From NCBI RefSeq assembly GCF_040183065.1, contig NC_091132.1, positions 156,834,102 to 156,898,101 of the forward strand: DNA of 64,000 bases, written 5' to 3'. The notes under the pieces were generated by a model, which worked only from the letters and a program-made list of their open reading frames with translations, was not told the DNA's origin and ran no database searches. The translations under genes were made by a program, and so were the position numbers. How positions within the stretch are numbered: position 1 is the stretch's first letter; every line of letters starts with the position of its first letter. Positions 56,780-64,000 of the stretch are shown here, piece after piece. The DNA comes from Periplaneta americana. Lineage: Eukaryota; Arthropoda; Insecta; Blattodea; Blattidae.

Positions 56780-57360
56780 CAGGGGCACCAATCGAATGGG
56801 GGGATCTTTCCTGATTTTTAAATCTCTTTTTAGGGAGAAGAAGGCAAAATGTATTGACGAAACATTTTTTTACATGAATAAGAATTCCGTTAAATCATAT
56901 ATATATTTGACATACAGTAATCTGCCTGATGCAATCTGCTTGTCGAGGGATTCTGTAAATGTGATGTTTCAGTCAAGATATTACTGCGCACAATTAACTA
57001 GCCTACACTACACTCACACATTACATATTAAATTTTCTTAAATACATTTTGATATTTTCTCTAAAATATGGCTGTATTTATTTTTTAAAATTATATCTTA
57101 CTTCTTTCTACTGATTGAAATGAAAATTATTAAACATATTTATAAACAAATGATTTTTTATTTATCTTGTACAAGTAATATTATAATTTCAGTAACTAAT
57201 ACGGATTACACATGTTGCAATAACTAACATTTTCTTAACCTATTGTTTTAGTAAGTACTGTTTTTAAATTATGGAATTTGAACATTCTTTAATATACTGG
57301 CTAGGAAAGGAACCTGACTAATGTTTTTGGAGGGACACACAATTCCTATGGGCGACCCTG
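56780..57360. mobile_element. short hAT-like element in lipocalin intron 4
   Basis: Ends CAGGGGCACC (56,780) and, inverted, CAGGGTCGCC (to 57,360), flanked by ATTCCAG / ATTCCAA. 581 bp, AT-rich, no transposase. The ends are short and imperfect. Confidence 0.45.
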
Positions 57361-57887
57361 ATTCCAATATTCATCAGTGTGTCGTACGCCTGACTCCTAG
57401 TCGTTCCTCTCTGACGTGTCGTCGACGTGGAGAGAGAGGAAACGGGAGAGACGGGACAAGAAACTGAAGTTTGGTTTTGGGGAGGTGATGATACCATGAT
57501 GCAGAAGAAAATACTCTGTTGCAGATATAGGTGTTTATTTTAAAAAGTTGCGTACTTCTCTAGCTCCTGAGCAGGGGAAACGGGAGTGCCGTTGAGAAAA
57601 TTTAGAATATGGAAAGTGTGCCATCTGACTGACTGAAATTACTCGAAGTGGTACTGATTTCAGGACTGACGATATATGAGAAGGGTAACGGAGTGCCTGG
57701 GAAGAACTGAAGACAAGAAAAAGAGAGAGTAGCTGTGAAGCTGGTACGAACTGAACAGGATGGCAACGTAGAAAAGAGAGAGAGAACGGGAGTACTTGGG
57801 GATGGAGGAAACAGGAGTGGCCTGAAGTTTCACGATGTCAGGGGTGGGGGGAGGAGAGCGAGAGAGATGGAACCGGCTTCGAGGTTA
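57361..57887. other. unassigned purine-rich DNA
   Basis: GA-rich plus strand (GAGAGAGAGGAAACGGGAG..., AGAAAAGAGAGAGAGAAC). No gene or lipocalin exon recognised. Confidence 0.4.
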
Positions 57888-58070
57888 GTTCTCTCAATCG
57901 AGGGATCAACAAAGATGCTTTGCGACTTTTCAATAGAGAGAACAAGCTCAGTAGGTGTCGAGGGATCACAACGAGCCTGGCTTCGCGACTTTTCGACACC
58001 AGGAGCGTGGAAACGGGCAATCCTTCTGTCGAGGGACCAACAAATGTGCTTTGCGACTTTTCGACAGAAG
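57888..58070 (+). repeat. three tandem hairpins with complementary but different stems
   Basis: Period 66-69 bp. Stems: GTTCTCTC (57,888-57,895) with GAGAGAAC (57,936-57,943); GGTGTCGA (57,954-57,961) with TCGACACC (57,993-58,000); CTTCTGTCGA (58,023-58,032) with TCGACAGAAG (58,061-58,070). Loops share GAGGGAYCA...GCGACTTTT. Function unknown. Confidence 0.85.
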
Positions 58071-58377
58071 AGAGGGTTCGAAGACAGGACTCGGGTCGGG
58101 CATATTGAGGCCGGAAAGATTCACGGGAAGTAAGTGTAGTGGTGCTCGGAACTATGAAAGGAGAGATGAGATGGCGAACTGTGTAGGGAAGAGTGAAACA
58201 GGTATGGGGGCTAGTCGGAGACGGAGCGCAAGTCGGCCCTCCGTTCCGGGGATGATGTACGTGCCGAGATACATACGAACAAAAACTAAGTATCTGCGCC
58301 TAAGCGAGAAGAGTGAGTACTGGACGAGGGTAGCTGGTAGCTATCCCCCGTCTGAACCAATGACTAACGCTATCGTG
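58071..58377. other. unassigned; links hairpins to the modular block
   Basis: Open but unremarkable frames; nothing recognised. Confidence 0.4.
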
Positions 58378-61300
58378 AATTCAATTGAATTGAATTGAAT
58401 TGAATTGAAAGAGAGAAGTGGAAGGAGAAATTTAAAAGGTACGCAAAACGTGTCCTTGCAAGGGATTCGGGGCTGAAAGAAACTAACTATATGAGCTCCA
58501 AGCCTGTTGGCCATTTGTCTCACTCCGGTTACGGTGCTCCACTGAAGGAGCTGTAGAAAATTTTGAAGGGGAAAACCGAAAAAGAACGTAACCTCTTAGG
58601 TACCACATACGCGAGGGGAAGGAAATGTGATAAAATTGAGCACGGGCCGGGACGAGGAAAAATGACTACTGTAAATCTGCACATTGGAAGGAACTGGGTC
58701 AATTCGCAGTGCAGGAGCAATCGAGAGGACTCGTTTGTTTGCCGCTAGGATGGCAGGATTAATCTTGCATATTGAAAGGAGCTTTACCTTTTCGCAACGC
58801 AAGTGGAGTCGAGAAGACTCAGGCGTCTGTTGTTCGATGACAAGCCAGGTGAAGGCCGTCAGAAAAAAACGCCGTGAAATTCTAAATTAGCAAATTGAAA
58901 AGTTCCCTGTCCTTTCGCAATGCAACTAGACGAGTGACCTCGCTCGTGTGACAGGTAATTTAAGGATTCTGAACTAGAGCATTTACGTCGTTTGTTAGAA
59001 AAAGGGGGAATTATGGGGAAGGGCGTATAGGTCCGTGGCCTATTTCTCTTAGGGCTCATCCAGACATTTGTCTTAATGCCTTAGGAAAACCATGGGAATA
59101 CCTTAGGCAGTATGAGTTGTCTCAATATAAGAGACTAGCCAATTGGCTTTTAGATAGGAGGTCGATTGATTTATGACTGAGTCTTGTTGAATCGTCTCAA
59201 AATAGAAACCAGCCATTTGGCTCTATGGTGACTCAATTAAGAATAGATAGTCGGCAGGACATAGATATTAATTAAATTTAGACTAATTACAGAGGTCATG
59301 GGGTTATGAATGCAGGTCCGTTGCCCATTTCTTTTAGGGCTCATCCCAACATTTGTCATAGCGCCTTAGGGAAACCACGGAAAAACCTTAGGCAGGATGA
59401 GACGTCTCAATTTCAGAGACTAGCCACTTGGCTCTTAGGTAGAATGACTCAATGAATCGATGGACATATACTAGCCAATGATATTTCCATCGATCAACAA
59501 GTGGGGATATTGTTAGGGAGTGATTTGTTCAGCCCAGTTAAGACAAGGTCATTTCAAAGCGGTTCCACTATCCAAGGAGTCTCATGGAGCTGAGACGTCA
59601 CTACGAATTGAATTAAATTGAATTGAATTGAAAGAGGAGAATTGGGAGGACAAATTTAAAAGGTACGCAAAACGCGTCCTTGCAAGGGGTTCGGAGCTGT
59701 AAGAAACTAAATATGTGAGCTCCAAGCCTGTTGGCCACTAGTCTCACTCCGGGTTACGCTGCTCCGCTGAAGGAGTTCTAGAAAAATCTGAAGGGGAAAA
59801 ACAGAGAATGGACGTACCACTTAGGTACCACATACGCGAAGGGACGGAAATGATCAAAGTGATCACAGGACGGGACGAGGAAGAAATGGCTGGTGTAAAT
59901 CTGCACATTGAAATGAACTGTGTAATTTCGCAGTGCAGGAAGAGTCGAGAAGACTCGCTTGTTTGCCGTTAGGATGGGCAGGTGTTATCTTGCACATTGA
60001 AAGGGGCTTTGCCATTTCGCAGTGCAAGTGGAGTCGTGAAGACTCTAGTCATCTGTTGTTCGATGACAAGGCAGGTGAAGGCCGTCAGAAGAAGCGCCGT
60101 GAAATCTGAATCTGCGATTTGAAAGGTTCACTGTCCTTTCGCATTGCGACTAAATGAGTGACCTCGCACATTTAATAGGCCATTTATAGGTTCTGAACTA
60201 CGGCATTACGTCGTTTGCTAGAAAAGGGGAATGTATTGGGAAGGGTATATAGGTCCGTGGCCCATTTCTTTTAGGGCTCATCCCGACATTTGTCTTACGC
60301 CTTAGGAAAACCACGGAGTACCTTAGGCGGGATAAGTTGTCTCATGTAAGAGACTAGCCAATTTGGCTATTAGGTAGAAGGTGATTGATTGTACTACGAA
60401 AAACGAAAATCGGAAAGGAGAGGATAATTGGGAGGACAAATTTAAAAGGTATGCAAAACGCGTCCTTGCAAGGAGTTCGGGGCTGCAAGATACTAAGTAT
60501 ATGAGCTCCAAGCCTGTTGGCCACTAGTCTCACTCCGGGTTACGCTGCTGCAATGAAGGAGCTCTAGAAAATTTTGAAGGGGAAAAAACCGAAAATGGAC
60601 GTAACCTCTTAGGTATCACATACGCGAGGGGGGCGGAAATGTGATCAAAATGATCACGGGACGGGACGGGACGAGGAGCAGATGGCTGGTGTAAATTTGC
60701 ACATTGAAATTAACTGTGTCATTTCGCAGTGCAGGAGTCGAGAAGACTCTGTCGTCTGTTGTTCGATGACAAGACTGGTGAGGACCGCCAGGAGAGACGC
60801 CGTGAATTCTGAATCTGCAACTTGAAAGGTTCCCTGTCCTTTCGCATTGCGACATGAGTGACGTTACACATTTATTCCATAATTTTATAAACTCTGACTG
60901 AACTAGGGCAGTAAGTTGTTTGATACAAAAAGGGGGGACTTATGGGTAAGGGCATATAGGTCCGTGGCCCATTTCTCTTAGGGCCCATCCCGACATTTGT
61001 CTTAACGCCTTAGGAAAACCACGGAAATACCTTAGGCAGAACGAGTTGTCTCAATATAAGAGACTAGCCAATTTGGCTTTTAGGTAATAGGTCGATTGAT
61101 TTATGAATTTAGGATATATGTAATTATTAATTATTTTAGAGTATTTAAGGGGTTCATCGGGATATGAATGCAGGTCCGTGGCCCATTTCTTTTAGGGCTC
61201 ATCCCGACATTTGTCTTAACGCCTTAGGAAAACAACAGAAAAACCTTAGGCAGGATGAGTTGTCTCAATTTCAGAGACTAGCCAGTTGGCTCTTAGGTAA

Positions 61301-61460
61301 AATGACTCTATGAATCGATGGATATATACTAGCCAATTGGCTCTATGATAGTTCCATCGATCAGCAAATGTAGATATAGTCAGGGAGGGATTTTGTTTAG
61401 CCCAGTTAAGACAAGGTCATTTCAAAGCGATTGCACTATCAAAGGAGTCTCATGGTGTTC
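58378..61460 (+). repeat. block of reiterated hairpin-rich modules
   Basis: Order: (AATTG)n 58,378-58,408; module A 58,410-58,990; module B 59,010-59,175; short spacer; B 59,305-59,500; D 59,500-59,605; (AATTG)n 59,606-59,632; A 59,633-60,235; B 60,240-60,395; A 60,410-60,935; B 60,945-61,115; B 61,160-61,350; D 61,350-61,460. A begins TTTAAAAGGTACGCAAAACG and B has CCCATTTCTCTTAGGGCTCA and two CCTTAGG palindromes. Repeated small hairpins in A: GAGTC-GAGAA-GACTC at about 58,814, 59,954 and 60,736 (GTGAA loop at 60,034), and TGCAC...GAAAT...ATTTC...GTGCA at about 59,900. No coding potential seen; family unknown. Confidence 0.82.
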
Positions 61461-61659
61461 AGTTGTGACTACCAAAACCTGGGAGTTACGCCAGCCTCCC
61501 TGTCCTCCTGTCTCAAGAGTATAGCTAATGGACCTGTCTGGTGTCTACGCCGTAACCTAGGATCATACTGGCTGAGGCCAGATATGAGCGGGTTGGGGTT
61601 AGCACGAGCTTCGGCATACAGGTTCCAGCCAGTCGAGCAATGAACTCGTCTACGTGGTG

Positions 61660-62695
61660 TGTCTAAAAAGTTCGGTGAATGATGTCATATCTGAACGGCA
61701 ACTTAGCGCACGTGCTTGCGCATGCGCATGGTTCTTCAGAGACTTGGAGAGAATCGATACACACAATGCAATGCATGTGACTGGCAGTGTAAACAGACTG
61801 CGACCAGTTGAACGTAGTCAGTGTGAGAGGAAGTGTCACAGCGCAATGGAGCAACGTGTAAACATCAAGTTCAGCTACAAATTGGGTAAGACTGCAACGG
61901 AGACACATGGAATGTTGGTGCAGGTGTACGGGAGAGAAGCCGTGAGCAGAAAATGTGTTTACGAATGGTTTAAACGCTTCCGTGAAGGGAAGGAAACAAT
62001 TGGGGATGAGCCACGTTCAGATCGGCCATCGACAAGCAGAACCCCAGAAATGATCGAGAAAGTGCGACAAATGCTGGCACAAGATCGGCGACTGACTCTA
62101 AGAATAATTGCGGAGGAATTGGGCATTAGCAAGGACACGGTGCACACCATCGTCCGCGATGATTTGGGTAAGCGGAAGATCTGCTCCCGATTTCTGCCGC
62201 ACAAGCTCATAGACGAGCAGAAAGCAAAACGGATGGAAACTTCTGGTGATTTCATTTCAATGTGTGACCAGGATCCATTGCTTCTGAAAACCATCGTCAC
62301 GGGAGATGAGACCTGGTGCTACCATTTCGATCCGGAATCAAAACGGCAATCGATGTCATGGTGTTCACCGACTTCCCCGCGACCAAAAAAAAAAAAAAAA
62401 GCCGTATGCAAAAATCCAAGGTGAAAACACTGTTGATCGCCTTCTTCGACAACAACGGTATCATCCACAAGGAATTTGTTCCTGCAGGTCAAACCATTAA
62501 TGCTGCATTTTACCAGTCCGTTTTGAACCGATTGCTACAGCGTATTCGGCGGGTTCGGCCAGAGTTGCACAAGACTGGAAAATCGATGCTGCTCCATGAC
62601 AATGCCCTTGCACACTGTGCGATCCGTGTTCGCCAATTCCTGGCTCAGAAGATGGTAACTGTTCCTGAACACACTCCGCACTCCTCTGATCTCGC
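61660..62695 (+). mobile_element. mariner element 1 (5' TIR to DD34D core, 3' end rearranged)
   Basis: Begins TGTCTAAAAAGTTCGGTGAA, the terminal repeat shared with the inverted element that ends at 64,000. Contains most of a mariner transposase and breaks at about 62,696, where sequence folds back on itself. No TA target duplication is visible at the left (flank ...TACGTGG). Confidence 0.88.
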
Positions 62696-62700
62696 CGCCT
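61846..62700 (+). pseudogene. mariner transposase 1 (DD34D family), broken
   Basis: Starts MEQRVNIKFSYKLGKTATET. Helix-turn-helix region follows: AVSRKCVYEWFKRF, then LRIIAEELGISKDTVHTIVR. Catalytic region: TGDETWCYHF (first Asp), then a 14-15-A run at 62,386-62,400 shifts frame; AFFDNNGIIHKEFVPAGQT, LLHDNALAH (second Asp) and HSSDLA (third Asp, within the family's PPYSPDLAP motif, here HTPHSSDLAA). The frame then runs into inverted sequence, so the C-terminus is lost. Cut-and-paste transposition at TA is the known family reaction. Confidence 0.9.
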
Positions 62701-62795
62701 TCAAGCGGGGAAACAGGAAAAATCCGCAGGATCCAGATCAGGGGAGTACGGAGGATGCTCAAGAACAGTTATCATCGTCTGAGCCAGGAATTGGA
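62634..62795. repeat. fold-back junction between the two mariner copies
   Basis: CCAATTCCTGGCTCAGAAGA (62,634) is mirrored by the segment ending ...CTGAGCCAGGAATTGG (62,793), so 62,730-62,793 is an inverted copy of 62,634-62,697. The remainder (62,697-62,730, TTCAAGCGGGGAAACAGG...) matches element 2 at 63,020. Confidence 0.82.
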
Positions 62796-62796
62796 A

Positions 62797-64000
62797 AAGT
62801 TCGGTGAATGGTATCAGAAAGCAAAAAAGCAAAAATACAAACAAATTTTCTTTATTGCCCTTCAAAATAGTCGCCACCCGCTACAACACACTTTTGACAA
62901 CGTTCGTACGGCTTCTGGAAACTATCAGCAAAAGCCTCCTGTGGAATCGATCGCAGAACGGCTGTCACACGATCTTTGATGGCATTCACATCCGCAAAAC
63001 TTTCACCTTTCATGCCCGCCTTCAAGCTGGGAAACAGGAAGAAGTCCGCAGGAGCCAGATCAGGGGAATACGGAGGGTCATTGTCATGGAGCAGCATCCA
63101 TTTGCCAGTCCTGTGCAACTCAGGCCGAACCCGCCGGGTACGCTGTAGCAATCGGTTCAAAACGGACTGGTAAAATGCAGCATTAATGGTTTGACCTGCA
63201 GGAACAAATTCCTTGTGGATGATACCGTTGTTGTCGAAGAAGGCGATCAACAGTGTTTTCACCTTGGATTTTTGCATACGGCTTTTTTTTTTGGTCGGGG
63301 GGAAGTCGGTGAACACCATGACATCGATTGCCGTTTTGATTCCGGATCGAAATGGTAGCACCAGGTCTCATCTCCCGTGACGATGGTTTTCAGAAGCAAT
63401 GGATCCTGGTCACACATTGAAATGAAATCACCAGAAGTTTCCATCCGTTTTGCTTTCTGCTCGTCTGTGAGCTTGTGCGGCACAAATCGGGAGCAGATCT
63501 TCCGCTTACCCATATCATCGCGGACGATGGTGTGTACCGTGTCCTTGCTAATGTCCAATTCCTCCGCAATCAATCTTAGAATCAGTCGCCGATCTTGTGC
63601 CAGCATTTGTCGCACTTTCTTGATCATTTCTGGGGTTCTGCTTGCCGATGGCCGACCTGAACGTGGCTCATCCTCAATTGTTTCCTTCCCTTCACGGAAG
63701 CGTTAAAACCATTCGTAAACACATTTTCTGCTCACGGCTTCCCTCCCGTACACCTGCACCAACATTCCATGTGTCTCCGTTGCAGTCTTACCCAATTTGT
63801 AGCTGAACTTGATGTTTACACGTTGCTCTATTGCGCTGTGACACTTCCTCTCACACTGTTTACGTTCAACTGGTCGCAGTCTGTTTACACTGCCAGTGTG
63901 TATCGATTCTTCCCAAGTCTCTGAAGAACCATGCGCATGCGCAAGCATGTGCGCTAAGTTGCCGTTCAGATATGACATCATTCACCGAACTTTTTAGACA
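62797..64000 (-). mobile_element. mariner element 2, inverted, reaching the window end
   Basis: Minus strand; outer end TGTCTAAAAAGTTCGG at 64,000, inner end AAAGTTCGGTGAATGG at 62,797. About 95% identical to element 1 where they overlap. Its flank lies outside the window. Confidence 0.88.
62852..63826 (-). pseudogene. mariner transposase 2, start codon lost and core deleted
   Basis: Reads IEQRVNIKFSYKLGKT, so the start ATG has become ATA. A TAA replaces the Lys codon of WFKRF near 63,705. HTH text LIAEELDISKDTVHTIVRDD and TGDETWCYHF are present. After MLLHDN the sequence jumps straight to DPPYSPDLAPADFFLF, deleting most of the 34-residue spacing between the second and third catalytic Asp. 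The C-terminus YERCQKCVVAGGDYFEGQ is intact. Defects differ from those of element 1. Confidence 0.9.

Noticed and set aside
57735..58398. Overlapping frames of 132 and 147 codons in GA-rich DNA
   Set aside because: They cover the hairpin repeats in all frames and show low-complexity Arg/Glu/Gly text without a family signature.
56756..64000. Missing C-terminal lipocalin exons
   Set aside because: I looked for the next beta strands and the C-terminal Cys-bearing helix with phase 1 acceptors and found no convincing candidate.
1..64000. Endogenous viral elements or LTR retrotransposons
   Set aside because: I saw no integrase, protease, envelope or capsid signatures and no paired long terminal repeats; all RT text belongs to non-LTR elements.

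Overview
This window looks like nuclear DNA of an insect, most probably a cockroach (Blattodea; Periplaneta-like is my best guess). The reasons are AT-rich non-coding DNA with GT-AG introns, long microsatellites, dense layers of animal transposable elements (hAT, piggyBac, mariner, Mutator-like, Harbinger-like, non-LTR retrotransposons, tRNA-derived SINEs), and one host gene whose exons read as a lipocalin of the cockroach Bla g 4/Per a 4 type. The species is an inference. There are no bacterial operons, CRISPR arrays or prophage.

Layout. 1-14 kb: a SINE, a hAT pseudogene split by a retro-insertion with a 14-bp target duplication, an inverted then direct I-clade LINE (4.1-8.2 kb), two nested hAT elements (8.6-10.5 kb), and a Mutator-like element with perfect 21-bp terminal repeats (11.9-14.2 kb). 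14.9-24.9 kb: LINE 3' ends, one of them split by a piggyBac element (17.3-20.1 kb), a second SINE family, and RTE-like reverse-transcriptase remnants. 25-29.3 kb: mostly unassigned DNA plus a non-autonomous hAT. 29.6-37.2 kb: the most complete I-clade LINE (5'UTR, zinc-knuckle ORF1 with an RS-rich tail, endonuclease, RT, RNase H, 3' stem-loop), with a 71-bp satellite array sitting inside its 5' region. 38-46 kb: TTATG and AAT/TTA microsatellites, an RTE-like RT, and more LINE fragments.

46.5-49.2 kb holds three separate inverted repeats, one made of two facing tRNA-like SINE heads. 49.5-56.8 kb is the only convincing host gene: four exons, all with compatible phases and GT-AG borders, coding for a secreted lipocalin. 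Its introns have been inflated by a Harbinger-like element, two LINE fragments and a SINE. The gene is incomplete; I find no 3' exon in the window.

57.9-61.5 kb is a non-coding block I cannot assign to a known family. It has three tandem hairpins whose stems differ in sequence but stay complementary, then about 3 kb of reiterated modules rich in short perfect hairpins. 61.66-64.0 kb is a pair of mariner elements facing each other as a giant inverted repeat that runs to the window edge.

Nearly all long open frames here are decayed transposon proteins. The lipocalin exons are the only part I would treat as a functional host gene. The 57.9-61.5 kb block, the conserved 3' stem-loop of the LINE family and the satellite inside the LINE are the observations least explained by standard annotation.
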